Below, in pieces: positions 36,378 to 49,265 of a stretch of DNA of 64,000 nucleotides. Origin of the DNA: Mytilus trossulus (Eukaryota > Mollusca > Bivalvia > Mytilida > Mytilidae); assembly GCF_036588685.1 (NCBI RefSeq), contig NC_086386.1, positions 73,406,682 to 73,470,681 of the forward strand, in the 5' to 3' direction. The translations under genes and the position numbers were made by a program. Positions within the stretch are counted from its first letter, which is position 1. Each line of letters opens with the position of its first letter. The notes beneath the pieces were generated by a model that searched no databases, was not told the DNA's origin, and was given only the letters and a program-made list of their open reading frames with translations.

Positions 36378-39300
36378 TGAAGTGCAAGATTAGTTTAGGA
36401 AACAAATTATCATTTGTATGAAGATCAAGATTATAATATGAAAAAATTATCAATTTATGAAGATCAAGATGAGTACAATTGTATATGAAAAAATTATAAA
36501 TCCGTATGAAGATCAAGATTAGTAGTTTGATATTAAAGGATATGAAGAGGAAATCATTCAACTATTTACGATGTTAAAACATCAAGATTATCACATCTGT
36601 CATTTGTAAAATAAAGCTTTACATTCATTTTATCATGTTTATAATAAAATCAATGGTTGATGATAGTGAAACTTGTTGTGTTAGATATTCTTTATGGGGA
36701 TTATTATTTAAATCATTGTAAAATTTTTGTATTACTGGTGTCTTAGAATGCAAATATATTTAGCTGGACACTTTGATATAAATTGTTACTCTACAAATCA
36801 GTTTTAAATAGGATAGATGCCAAAATATGATGAAAGATTTATATTATTCAATTTTTGAAATCAAATTCATGTTTTTTTGTGTTTTAAACTTATAAAAAGT
36901 TGTGTAGAGAAAAATCTTGCACTTTTTAAATAAAATACAAAATTATTTAGAACACATACTGATGAGTGATCTATTACAGAGAACACGAAGCGATCATTGT
37001 GACTTCATTCATTCCACTCATTTATTCATTTATCTGCAATTTCTTCAATACTAGTTTATAGGCCCTATGGAAATTTCAGAACATTAAGAAAGGGGAAATG
37101 CCTATCCATTATCAAACTATTTTTGATGTTTTACCATAGGGAACATACAAATGATATATTAAATGGAAATGTGAGTAAAGCTTTAAGGGTTATTCCAAAT
37201 TAATTGGGTGGGGTTGGCAGGCACTCAAATTAAGTAAATATGGGTGGTTGCACTTTCCTTAGAATTTTGTAAGAATTATAAGTAAAATGGAAAAAAAATA
37301 TTATTGGTGATGAATGCCTTCCAAGAGCCATGAATAATTCTGGTACAACCTTTCAAGTTGTCTATTTGTCAAGATAGATTTATAGATTTGAGCAATGTGG
37401 TTAAAGGTAGATAATACAGGAGCATAATAGCTTTTTTGTATGTTTTTTCAGCTTTAAAATTAGTCTCTTTTTTTGTAATTGCGACAAGAATTATAAATGA
37501 ATAATTTTTAGATTATTTATTGTCCCCAAATTTCTGTAAAAGTATAATTTTTGGTGGCAAAAATGAATAGGTTAATATTTGTTATTGGATTCTAATCAAT
37601 GCTGTTCTGTTTAGATCTATTGTAATATGTGGTTTTGTTGAGGTGTTTTAAGTGTTCAGAATTGTAATAATCAATGTTATACTGAAGCTTAGAATAGATG
37701 AATATATATATATGACACAAACGTACAAGAGATTTATTGAGTTATGTCCCTTGATTATTTGATAACAAATGAAGATTTATTGAATGTTAGTTATATGTTT
37801 AGATGTCTGAATGATTTGTTTTGTCTGCCTGAATATTAAAATTGGTTAAATAACACAAAGTTGACATTCTGAGACTATTTAACGTTTTGTTATGACCTAT
37901 TGATGTATGAAAAGCAATTGTTTTTCATCTGTTTTCTAAACAAATTTTAATGGTAAAATACTATTTTTTGTAAATGTTGACAAGCTTGAGATTAATCTTA
38001 GAGAATGATAAGTATTATGCTGTTAATGGCTATTCTACTTAACATACATGCTACCTAAAGATGGCCTCTTCAAAATTATAAGGAGCCATTTTTAATCCAG
38101 GGCAAAATCATAATATGATACTTTAATGTTAAGGATTACATGTTTTGATGGAGTACCCTCTGGTTATGAGCTTAATAACACCTAATATATATATAAAACT
38201 TGTGATTTTTGTGAAGAAATAAATGAAATCCAGATGTTCTTACAATCATAACCAGTATGCATGTTATTATTATTTAGATAATCAGTGTTACAGTTTATAT
38301 GCTTTATTTCAATGGCACAGTTTAATCAAACAGTGCTTTTTGATATATTTTAAAATTTTTAGATTGATTTCTGCATTTCCAATATGATGGTTTCATAACA
38401 TATTCAGATTGGAACATGAAAAAAACATTGTGATTGGTTAGAAATGCCCAAATGAGGTAGACAAAATATTAATATTTGATTTTTTTTAATCAGTGCCATA
38501 AACATTCCAAAAAATAATGTTGAAAGATATCATGTTTGATGTTTTTTCTGTAAATCTTTTGTACATCCTCTCTTCAACTCCTATAGAATATTATCTTTTA
38601 ATTTGGGTATTTATTTGCCATAGATCAAGGGAGATTATTGTATTTAATTACCAATTTTAATTAATATCTATTGAAACAATTTTGATTTGTGGAATTTAAT
38701 ATAGCTCATGTGGCAGCTCCTTTCAGGTGACAACACATTTTTCTAAATTTCTGTTTAAGCAAATAAACTTTCAATTTTTATAAATAACTCAAGATATGGT
38801 GTAATTACTTTTTGATAGATCAATAAATGTATATTTGAGTTCTTCAATGGAAATAACTATTCTTTTAAAGATTATATATTATCTAATTAATTAACATTTC
38901 TGTATTTATTTATGTTAACCTGAAAGTTTAAAAAAAACACTGATTTTGTTTGGAAGGGGTTATTAAATATTTGCCCTGTTCATCATTCTTATTTCACAGC
39001 CTTGTAAATTCAAAGCCTACCACAAACATGCCAAAAATTAGACACACAGATTTCCAACAATATTTTCAAAGCATCTTTTAGAAAATAGAAAATGTTAAAA
39101 TGATTAGGAGGCTTAAGATTATTTTATGAACTTATATTATTTATGTATTGATTTGATTTCTTAGATTATATGCCACACATGTGTGATAAAGTGTTTGTTT
39201 GTTTGTTTGATACATGTGTTTATGTAAGGTCAACATTTTTATATTGGGATAATCATATTTAGATATTGGTAGTGACTCATGGTTTATTGCGTAATTTTAT

Positions 39301-40389
39301 TTCTTAAATTTGCTTTGTTTCAACCGTAAATTACAAAGTTTTGAAGCAGATATCCATGGTAAATGAAAGTTTGTGTTCTACCACCTTATTTACGGTTCAT
39401 TTATACTGCTTGTTTGTATATTCTTCAGCAGACCTGCAGCTTTATGTGAACAGAGTTGTTCTTTATAAATCAACAAACATGAATCATCACTTAAAAATAC
39501 ATAGTGAATAAAAACCAAAAGGCCAAAAGTATGCTAGCTTTGTCTTAGAAGGAAATATAAACCAAACTTAGCATAATTCTTAAGTTTTTAGTTCACCAAT
39601 CATGTGTAGATCTAGTGAGTTCTTGTAAAATTGTGGCCTGTTGACATTAAATGTATCTTGTAAATCTGGTTTCTTACCAGATGTTTAGTCTAAAGATTAT
39701 CTATAGTCCTGAAAACAAGACCGAGTTTCTCTGCAACATGGAAGATGAGATGAAGCTGAGAAACTTTGGAGTTGAAAGACTATAGATCTGTTTATCCTAC
39801 TTTTCCTAGGCAGCATCAATAAAGTTATCTCATAACATCATCATGTTCTCACTCTCTTCCACGGAGATAATCACAAGCTAAGCAATAAGATTTAGATGAA
39901 AAATTATATCTCAGAAAGATTTGACACTAGAAAATTGAAGAAAACAAAAGCTTTTAAAAACGATCTTATTTCCGAAGCTCACAATTTTTATAAAGAATCT
40001 TCAAGTCATAAAAGAATTGAGCATGCAAAAGTTTTACACTAACACTTCAAACCATAGTATTGGTTTCAAGGTGCATATATTATTTTATTATTTATTTTAG
40101 ATAGAGTAAACAAAACCAGAACTTGTATATGCAATGTGAGTGTTGTTGAGAAAATGTTATTTGTGGAATCATAACTAGACTTGTATTTGTACATTGTTAC
40201 TTTAATGAATAATAAACAGCTAATATCTATACAAACAAGATCTTATGTTGCACCATATTGGAAATGTCACAAGACATAAAAGGGGCACACACCAATCAGA
40301 CCTCAACAAAACTACATAAATAATTAGAGGTCTATAATCTTCAACAATAAAACAAAACCATTCAGTCTTGGATCTCCTAATGTATGTAG
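36378..40389 (+). other. Calnexin 3'UTR and downstream ORF-free DNA
   Basis: Four kilobases are AT-rich, free of the repeat families seen elsewhere, and without long open frames. Several AATAAA signals occur (36610, 36643, about 36926, 38218, 40209). The transcript may end near 36.63-36.67 kb or use a later signal; which one cannot be told from sequence. Confidence 0.5.
36610..36615 (+). terminator. First canonical polyadenylation signal of calnexin
   Basis: AATAAA, 233 bases after the stop codon, with a second AATAAA at 36643-36648. Confidence 0.6.
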
Positions 40390-43300
40390 AGTAAAACTTT
40401 GGTTGTGTTGTCTGCTTTGTTTGTAAACTTTGGTTGTGTTGTCTGCTTTGTTTGTAAACTTTGGTTGTGTTGTCTGCTTTGTTTGTAAACTTTGGTTGTG
40501 TTGTCTGCTTTGTTAGTTGGTTGGGTTGTCTGCTTTGTTTGTAAACTTTGGTTGTGTTGTCTGCTTTGTTTGTAAACTTTGGTTGTGTTGTCTGCTTTGT
40601 TTGTAAACTTTGGTTGTGTTGTCTGCTTTGTTTGTAAACTTTGGTTGTGTTGTCAGCTTTGTTAGTAAACTTTGGTTGTGTTGTCAGCTTTGTTAGTTGG
40701 TTGGGTTGTCTGCTTTGTTTGTAAACTTTGGTTGTGTTGTCTGCTTTGTTTGTAAACTTTGGTTGTGTTGTCTGCTTTGTTTGTAAACTTTGGTTGTGTT
40801 GTCTGCTTTGTTTGTAAACTTTGGTTGTGTTGTCAGCTTTGTTAGTAAACTTTGGTTGTGTTGTCAGCTTTGTTAGTTGGTTGGGTTGTCTGCTTTGTTT
40901 GTAAACTTTGGTTGTGTTGTCTGCTTTGTTTGTAAACTTTGGTTGTGTTGTCTGCTTTGTTTGTAAACTTTGGTTGTGTTGTCTGCTTTGTTTGTAAACT
41001 TTGGTTGTGTTGTCAGCTTTGTTAGTTGGTTGTGTTGTCTGCTTTGTTTGTAAACTTTGGTTGTGTTGTCTGCTTTGTTAGTTGGTTGTGTTGTCTGCTT
41101 TGTTAGTTGGTTGGGTTGTCTGCTTTGTTTGTAAACTTTGGTTGTGTTGTCTGCTTTGTTAGTTGGTTGGGTTGTCTGCTTTGTTTGTAAACTTTGGTTG
41201 TGTTGTCTGCTTTGTTTGTAAACTTTGGTTGTGTTGTCTGCTTTGTTTGTAAACTTTGGTTGGGTTGTCTGCTTTGTTTGTAAACTTTGGTTGTGTTGTC
41301 TGCTTTGTTTGTAAACTTTGGTTGTGTTGTCAGCTTTGTTAGTTGGTTGGGTTGTCTGCTTTGTTTGTAAACTTTGGTTGGGTTGTCTGCTTTGTTTGTA
41401 AACTTTGGTTGTGTTGTCTGCTTTGTTTGTAAACTTTGGTTGTGTTGTCTGCTTTGTTTGTAAACTTTGGTTGTGTTGTCTGCTTTGTTAGTTGGTTGTG
41501 TTGTCTGCTTTGTTAGTTGGTTGGGTTGTCTGCTTTGTTTGTAAACTTTGGTTGTGTTGTCTGCTTTGTTAGTTGGTTGTGTTGTCTGCTTTGTTAGTTG
41601 GTTGGGTTGTCTGCTTTGTTTGTAAACTTTGGTTGTGTTGTCAGCTTTGTTAGTTGGTTGGGTTGTCTGCTTTGTTTGTAAACTTTGGTTGTGTTGTCTG
41701 CTTTGTTTGTAAACTTTGGTTGTGTTGTCTGCTTTGTTTGTAAACTTTGGTTGGGTTGTCTGCTTTGTTTGTAAACTTTGGTTGTGTTGTCTGCTTTGTT
41801 TGTAAACTTTGGTTGTGTTGTCAGCTTTGTTAGTTGGTTGGGTTGTCTGCTTTGTTTGTAAACTTTGGTTGGGTTGTCTGCTTTGTTTGTAAACTTTGGT
41901 TGTGTTGTCAGCTTTGTTAGTTGGTTGGGTTGTCTGCTTTGTTTGTAAACTTTGGTTGTGTTGTCTGCTTTGTTTGTAAACTTTGGTTGTGTTGTCTGCT
42001 TTGTTTGTAAACTTTGGTTGTGTTGTCTGCTTTGTTTGTAAACTTTGGTTGTATTGTCTGCTTTGTTTGTAAACTTTGGTTGTGTTGTCTGCTTTCTTTG
42101 TAAACTTTGGTTGTGTTGTCAGCTTTGTTAGTTGGTTGTGTTGTCTGCTTTGTTTGTAAACTTTGGTTGTGTTGTCTGCTTTCTTTGTAAACTTTGGTTG
42201 TGTTGTCAGCTTTGTTAGTTGGTTGTGTTGTCAGCTTTGTTTGTAAACTTTGGTTGTGTTGTCAGCTTTGTTAGTTGGTTGTGTTGTCTGCTTTGTTTGT
42301 AAACTTTGGTTGTGTTGTCAGCTTTGTTAGTTGGTTGTGTTGTCTGCTTTGTTTGTAAACTTTGGTTGTGTTGTCTGCTTTGTTTGTAAACTTTGGTTGT
42401 GTTGTCTGCTTTGTTTGTAAACTTTGGTTGTGTTGTCTGCTTTGTTAGTTGGTTGGGTTGTCTGCTTTGTTTGTAAACTTTGGTTGTGTTGTCTGCTTTG
42501 TTTGTAAACTTTGGTTGTGTTGTCTGCTTTGTTAGTTGGTTGTGTTGTCTGCTTTGTTTGTAAACTTTGGTTGTGTTGTCAGCTTTGTTAGTTGGTTGGG
42601 TTGTCAGCTTTGTTTGTAAACTTTGGTTGTGTTGTCTGCTTTGTTTGTAAACTTTGGTTGTGTTGTCAGCTTTGTTAGTTGGTTGGGTTGTCAGCTTTGT
42701 TAGTTGGTTGTGTTGTCTGCTTTGTTTGTAAACTTTGGTTGTGTTGTCTGCTTTGTTTGTAAACTTTGGTTGTGTTGTCAGCTTTGTTAGTTGGTTGGGT
42801 TGTCAGCTTTGTTAGTTGGTTGTGTTGTCTGCTTTGTTTGTAAACTTTGGTTGTGTTGTCTGCTTTTTTTGTAAACTTTGGTTGTGTTGTCTGCTTTGTT
42901 TGTAAACTTTGGTTGTGTTGTCTGCTTTGTTTGTAAACTTTGGTTGTGTTGTCTGCTTTGTTTGTAAACTTTGGTTGTGTTGTCAGCTTTGTTAGTTGGT
43001 TTGGTTGTCTGCTTTGTTTGTAAACTTTGGTTGTGTTGTCAGCTTTGTTAGTTGGTTGGGTTGTCTGCTTTGTTTGTAAACTTTGGTTGTGTTGTCTGCT
43101 TTGTTTGTAAACTTTGGTTGTGTTGTCTGCTTTCTTTGTAAACTTTGGTTGTGTTGTCAGCTTTGTTAGTTGGTTGTGTTGTCTGCTTTGTTTGTAAACT
43201 TTGGTTGTGTTGTCTGCTTTGTTTGTAAACTTTGGTTGTGTTGTCTGCTTTGTTTGTAAACTTTGGTTGTGTTGTCAGCTTTGTTAGTTGGTTGTGTTGT

Positions 43301-44670
43301 CTGCTTTGTTTGTAAACTTTGGTTGTGTTGTCTGCTTTGTTTGTAAACTTTGGTTGTGTTGTCTGCTTTGTTTGTAAACTTTGGTTGTGTTGTCTGCTTT
43401 GTTTGTAAACTTTGGTTGTGTTGTCAGCTTTGTTAGTTGGTTGTGTTGTCTGCTTTGTTTGTAAACTTTGGTTGTGTTGTCTGCTTTGTTTGTAAACTTT
43501 GGTTGTGTTGTCTGCTTTGTTTGTAAACTTTGGTTGTGTTGTCTGCTTTGTTTGTAAACTTTGGTTGTGTTGTCAGCTTTGTTAGTTGGTTGTGTTGTCT
43601 GCTTTGTTTGTAAACTTTGGTTGTGTTGTCTGCTTTGTTTGTAAACTTTGGTTGTGTTGTCTGCTTTGTTTGTAAACTTTGGTTGTGTTGTCAGCTTTGT
43701 TAGTTGGTTGTGTTGTCTGCTTTGTTTGTAAACTTTGGTTGTGTTGTCTGCTTTGTTTGTAAACTTTGGTTGTGTTGTCTGCTTTGTTTGTAAACTTTGG
43801 TTGTGTTGTCAGCTTTGTTAGTTGGTTGTGTTGTCTGCTTTGTTTGTAAACTTTGGTTGTGTTGTCTGCTTTGTTTGTAAACTTTGGTTGTGTTGTCTGC
43901 TTTGTTTGTAAACTTTGGTTGTGTTGTCTGCTTTGTTTGTAAACTTTGGTTGTGTTGTCAGCTTTGTTAGTTGGTTGGGTTGTCTGCTTTGTTAGTTGGT
44001 TGTGTTGTCAGCTTTGTTAGTTGGTTGTGTTGTCTGCTTTGTTTGTAAACTTTGGTTGTGTTGTCTGCTTTGTTTGTAAACTTTGGTTGTGTTGTCTGCT
44101 TTGTTTGTAAACTTTGGTTGTGTTGTCAGCTTTGTTAGTTGGTTGTGTTGTCTGCTTTGTTTGTAAACTTTGGTTGTGTTGTCTGCTTTGTTTGTAAACT
44201 TTGGTTGTGTTGTCTGCTTTGTTTGTAAACTTTGGTTGTGTTGTCAGCTTTGTTAGTTGGTTGGGTTGTCAGCTTTGTTAGTTGGTTGTGTTGTCAGCTT
44301 TGTTAGTTGGTTGGGTTGTCTGCTTTGTTAGTTGGTTGTGTTGTCTGCTTTGTTTGTAAACTTTGGTTGTGTTGTCTGCTTTGTTTGTAAACTTTGGTTG
44401 TGTTGTCAGCTTTGTTAGTTGGTTGTGTTGTCTGCTTTGTTTGTAAACTTTGGTTGTGTTGTCTGCTTTGTTAGTTGGTTGTGTTGTCAGCTTTGTTAGT
44501 TGGTTGTGTTGTCAGCTTTGTTAGTTGGTTGGGTTGTCTGCTTTGTTAGTTGGTTGTGTTGTCTGCTTTGTTAGTTGGTTGGGTTGTCTGCTTTGTTAGT
44601 TGGTTGGGTTGTCTGCTTTGTTAGTTGGTTGTGTTGTCAGCTTTGTTAGTTGGTTGGGTTGTCTGCTTTG
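40390..44670 (+). repeat. Large two-unit GT-rich minisatellite
   Basis: About 4.28 kb is built from a 31-bp long unit (TTTGTAAACTTTGG then TTGTGTTGTCTGCTTTG) and a 25-bp short unit (TTAGTTGG then the same tail). They differ by a 6-bp gain plus substitutions. Two further binary variants occur (TTGTG/TTGGG and TCTGC/TCAGC). By length there are roughly 140-150 units. Long units dominate the left and short units the right end (44460-44670). The plus strand has very little C or A. No open frame runs through it. Confidence 0.98.
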
Positions 44671-44899
44671 CTTTTTGTCACCCTTTTATTCACAAACTGT
44701 CCCCTTGGCACTGGTGTAATGTCTGCAGGTATCTATCTTTCATAGGCACTACATGAGTTGAATGCAAATATATGCATCATAAGCTTAATGCTACAATGAT
44801 CCTTGCTTTGACAGATTTAACACGATTATATGTTAGCAGAAACCATCTAGCCTGAATATCCGTTTTTTAGTTAAGTTGGGGCACTAGAATACATTAAAT

Positions 44900-45360
44900 T
44901 GGTGAATATGTCAAAGAGACAACAGAGAAAGGCCACCACTGGGTCTTCAACTTTGTGAGAAAAATCATGCATCTGGATGTGGTCCTCAGCTGGCCACTAA
45001 AACAATATGTACTAGTTCAGTGAAAATGGATGACATTCTAATCTCCAAAACATATAAATCAACTAAAATTAAAAAATATCCAAGACTAACTTAGGCCAGG
45101 TGCAAAAAATGGTCACGGTTAAACATGTTTAGTGAAATCTCATTCCTCCTGTTATACCTCTAGCCAATGTAGAATAAAGAATCGCAAATCGCATAGAAAT
45201 GTGCACAGTAAAACTCAGTTTAAAAGAAGTCCAGTCCAAAGTCAGAATAGGTAACAAAAGAAACTCTGCAAAATCACAATGATACATAAACTAACAAAGT
45301 ACCACTAGCAGTTACTGACATGCCAGCTCCAGACCTCAATTAAACTATTTGAAAATTATA
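44900..45360 (+). repeat. Dispersed repeat family R, plus orientation
   Basis: Holds GAATATGTCAAAGAGACAAC, AAGGCCACCACTGGGTCTTC, CAGCTGGCCACTAAAACAAT and the later block CATGCCAGCTCCAGACCTCA. The first half is the reverse complement of 9585-9840. 45361-45761 shows nothing certain. Confidence 0.7.
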
Positions 45361-45761
45361 CATCACCATATGAAAATCAAGTACAATCCCTCCCGTTACC
45401 ATCATAAAAATATGAAAAGAACTTACAGTAACCCAGATCACATGTACACCATATGCAAGTGCTGCTTGAGTTTTATTACATAAAATGGAATGTTTACCAA
45501 TCGTAAAAAAATTATACCTGGTTTTTGGTCGAGGAATGAATTTGAATAAGCTGTATCTGCTGTATACTTTGTTTTCACAATCTTTCCAGGGAAAGTAAGT
45601 GGTTAACAAATTCAAAAATAAAATTTGTCATCTGCTTAGCCTTGTAGAATGAGTAGTTAAATAAATTAAACCGACTGCTTTGGAGTGTAATTGAGAGACC
45701 CTTTAAATATCAACAAAGGAAAGAACACGGTAGTGAGTGTATTTTAAACTGTTCAAATAAA

Positions 45762-45960
45762 CTCATCATAGACACCAGGACTAAATTTAGTATATACGCA
45801 AGACACGCGTTTCGTCTACAGAAGACTCATCAGTGATGCTCAAATCCAAAAAAGTTTAAAAGGCCAAATAAAGTACGAAGTTGAAGAGCATTGAGAACCA
45901 AAATTTCTAAAAGTTTTGCCAAATACAGCTAAGGTAATCTATGCATGAGGTAGAAAAGCC
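45762..45960 (+). repeat. Dispersed repeat family B, copy 2
   Basis: TCATAGACACCAGGACTAAA, ACACGCGTTTCGTCTACAGA, CTCATCAGTGATGCTCAAAT and GCCAAATACAGCTAAGGTAA. It is the best-preserved B copy here. Confidence 0.8.
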
Positions 45961-46271
45961 TTAGTATTTCAAAAAAATTTAAAACAGTAAATTTATAAAT
46001 TTAACCATATCAATGATAATTCATGTCAGCACAATAAGTGCAAGACGTAGTGTTCAGATTTTGTTGTTGAAGTGAGTTTTTGTACTAATTGGTGCAAGTA
46101 GTGTTGTGGAACAAGTCAACTGTTTGGGTCTATAATATTCCTTGATTTTGCACAACTATTGTTTCACTTTTTGATGTTTCTGCTAATTTCTAGTGAGTTC
46201 TTTTGAAAGTTGTCTTGGAAAGCCCAAGATCTTGTTAGTTTTGTATGGATATGAGATACCAAGATATTTGG

Positions 46272-46738
46272 CAGACTCAAGGGACAGTCAAACGCATAAA
46301 TCTAAAATAAACTTACACACCATGGCTAAAAATGAAAAAGACAAGCAGACAAACAATAGTACACATGACACAACATATAAAACTAAAGAATAAGCAACAC
46401 GAACCCCACCAAAAACTAGGGGTGATCTAAGGTGCTACGGAAGGGTTAGCAGATCCTGCTCACATGTGACACCCGTCGTGTTGTTATATCAAATCCGCAA
46501 AATAGTCTAATTCGGTAAGTCACATTCATGAAAGGGAAGGGAATGGTAGTTACGACGTAAGGAACATATCAGATATCATCTTTGAAACGGTTATTCCATA
46601 ACGGTCAACCAACTCGTGATGGCGTCTGTAAAATTTACGAAGGAATGAATTCAACTTCAACATTTGGAACTTATGGTTCAGTAGCTTCTTTGTGAGCAGC
46701 AAATGTTGCCTTTCAGTGTGTAGGTGTCTTTGCATGGT
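46272..46738 (+). repeat. Dispersed repeat family C, long copy
   Basis: Starts CAAGGGACAGTCAAACGCAT, then CCATGGCTAAAAATGAAAAA, CAGATCCTGCTCACATGTGA and GGTTATTCCATAACGGTCAA. Shorter copies are at 55170-55290 and 59740-59960. It lies against the decayed LINE. Confidence 0.8.
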
Positions 46739-47149
46739 GCCTAGGGTCTTGTTACTGTAAAGGAGTTATTTTTTTTGTTGAAAGTGCATTCACCAAGTTA
46801 CTTCCCCATTTGCTAGAAGGTCCAGATGGTTTTGTAAGATACTAAAATATTGTTATGTAAGGAATACATTCATCTACAGTGCAAGTAAGTGGGGTGTATG
46901 ATGTAACTGCGACAGGAAAAAAATTTGATAAATTACCTTTAACAACCATAGGGCATTTAATGGTTACAGGCATTTTACTATATATCTATGATGAGTTTAT
47001 TTACAACCATCTGCTGGTAAAGTTTTAATTCCCCGAGGGTATCACCAGGCCAGTAGTCAATACTTCTATGTTGACTTTAGATACATGTATCAATTAATAT
47101 ATGTTCATAAATATAAATCAACTGTTAACAAAACTTTGAATTTTGAAAT

Positions 47150-47300
47150 CTTAAGGCGTTTCACCCTCAGGAATAGATGTACACCTTAGCTGTATTTGGC
47201 AATTTGTGGTCGTCAATACTCTTCAACTTCGTACTTTATTTGGCTTTTATAACATTTTTAGTAGACGAAACGCGCAAAATATAAAATTCCAAGTTTATCT
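47150..47300 (-). repeat. Family B repeat inside the LINE
   Basis: Reverse complement of the B core: TTAGCTGTATTTGGCA, CTTCAACTTCGTACTTTATT and TAGTAGACGAAACGCGC. Confidence 0.7.
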
Positions 47301-47736
47301 CCTCATCAAGTACAACCTTTTGCAGTCTGGTAGTAAGGAATCATGAAATCCATTTTCAGATATATGTCCCTTACATCAGAATTGTCCAGTTTAATAATTT
47401 AATGTGATGAACTTGTCAAATGCCTCTGAAAAATATGATATGAAGGGATATGTGTGTGCGCCATTGTTAAAAATGCTTAGTAATTCGTGATTTAATGTTA
47501 AGTTGTGCTTCGTAGATACTTTTCACTCTAAATCTATATTGATTGTCCACTAAAATATTATGATTATCCAGATGTTTCAGGGTGTAACTGACTACAGTAT
47601 GGTCTAAAAGTTTGCAGTATATACAAGTTAGAGATACAGCTCTGTGATTATTGGCTACCTATTTTTGAGTTTCGGTATAATATTTGCCTGCCAACAGGCT
47701 AGCGGCACCTCCCCTATCTGAATAAAGGTATTAAAA

Positions 47737-47930
47737 AGTCATCATAGATACCAGGTTGAAACTTTGTACGCCTGACATGTCTTTCGTCTTCAAAGGAATT
47801 ACCAGTGACGCTAAAAAAAAGAGGCAAACAAATCTTAATAAAGGACGGAGTTGAGGAGTTTTCTGGACCCCAAATTTCGAAGGGTTATGTCAAATACAGC
47901 TAATGTAATGTATTCCTTAGGTGAAATGAG
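47737..47930 (+). repeat. Family B repeat inside the LINE, plus orientation
   Basis: TCATAGATACCAGG, GTCTTTCGTCTTC, ACCAGTGACGCTAA and GTCAAATACAGCTAATGTAA follow the same order as at 45762. Confidence 0.75.
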
Positions 47931-47997
47931 AATGCAGTTTGAATCATATTGTTTGAAAATGCGTACCGGGATTTCATCTTGTTCTGTAGATTATTAG

Positions 47998-48092
47998 AAG
48001 GCCGTATGATGAACTATAATTGTTAATGTTTGTGTCATTTTGGTCTTTTGTGGATAGTTGTCTCATTGGCAAACATATCACATCTTCTTTTT
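47998..48092 (-). repeat. Family A variant B repeat inside the LINE
   Basis: GAAGGCCGTATGATGAACTA to GTTGTCTCATTGGCA and ACATCTTC is the reverse of the 14543 and 25993 copies. Confidence 0.75.
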
Positions 48093-49186
48093 TATATTTG
48101 ATGGATCAACTTTTTTGAAAATTTGTTCTGTACCATTTTTATGAAATATATTTCTGATATAGATAGTTAGTTGTTTGAAAGAGTTGGTACATGGTCTTTT
48201 TATCTTCGGTTTAAAAAGAGACAGAACTTGTTGAGTATTTCTGCTTCTTTTTTGTCATATATATATAATAAGCACGCCTTTAGATTTTAAGGTAAAACCC
48301 GTCTTTTGTAGTCGTCCTGGTGTAATTCCAATAAAGGCAACAGTACTATACCGCTGTTTGATAGTCATAATTCGAGTTAGCAAAAAAACAAATCCAGGTC
48401 ACAAACTAAAACCGAGGGAAACACACCGACAATAAGATGGAAACAACGGAACAATAGAAACACTGAACTACAACAAAAGCAATCGCCAATATACATAGAA
48501 ACGAACTGTTGATAACAAATTCCATGGTGCAGATTTTTTTCTTCCGTTTTTGTGCACGCAGTGTCTAAATTTTCGTCATATCATATGATGTTTTCTTAGT
48601 GTGTCCAATAGACTTTTCTTATTCCATTTGAAGAATTCTCTATGTTTCCCTGTACTGTTTATTTCGACAGTATGTAATGTAGTCAATAGCTTCCAATTGC
48701 TTCTATGCTAAAGTCAATGTGTGTTTCGGATTAGCGAGAATTCTAATTCTAAGAATTTTAATAGGCGACGTTTTTATTATATAATATCAACGCAATAAGG
48801 TATTTTAACATATGCAAGCCACATTTCTTCCTTTAATAAACATCATGTGTTCACTTTGCAGTAGTTATTTATTTATGTAAGTTTGGACAAATAGAATAAA
48901 TTCCCGAATTCTTACAGTTAAGCTAAGGAATACAAGATCGACAATATACATATAAACAGAAATTAATAATAATCGAATTTGGATAGAAGACCTAATACAC
49001 AATACCAAGGAGTTAAAACTGTTCTTATCCAAATTTGGATAAGAAGAATACAAGCTCTACCTCACAGGATCTCACAGAGTTTAATGACTTTCTTATGAAA
49101 TTCCTGACGATGTTCCTGATTTGGAACAGGAACACGTTGTGACTACTGACGCAATAAACACAATAATAATGTAAATCGTACTATAG

Positions 49187-49265
49187 GTGACCTTCTGCTG
49201 TTGTTTTTTATTTGGTCGGGTTGTTGTCTCTTTGACACATTCCCCATTTCCATTCTCAATTTTAT
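49187..49265 (-). repeat. Fragment of family R
   Basis: GGTGACCTTCTGCTGTTG to ACACATTCCCCATTTCC matches the right end of 9585-9840. Between 48361-49186 and 49266-50374 nothing else is recognised. Confidence 0.65.

Larger units (their letters stand above)
46740..48360 (-). pseudogene. Decayed non-LTR retrotransposon (reverse transcriptase relics)
   Basis: Minus-strand translation shows broken RT motifs in the right order. First is a KKVDPSNIK-like start (about 48100-48300). Then RAVSLTCIYCKLLDHTVVSY and LKHLDNHNILVDNQYRFR (about 47500-47660), then a FSEAFDKF relic of the FSKAFD motif (about 47330-47440), then LQNHLDLLANGEVTW (about 46800). Stops and frameshifts are many. It is cut by family B elements (47150-47300 reversed, 47737-47930) and a family A element (47998-48092). 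The RT resembles CR1/jockey-type LINEs; the clade is not certain. Confidence 0.7.

Noticed and set aside
40390..44670. CRISPR-like array
   Set aside because: No unique spacers; repeats are directly adjacent and the host is a eukaryote, so it is a minisatellite.
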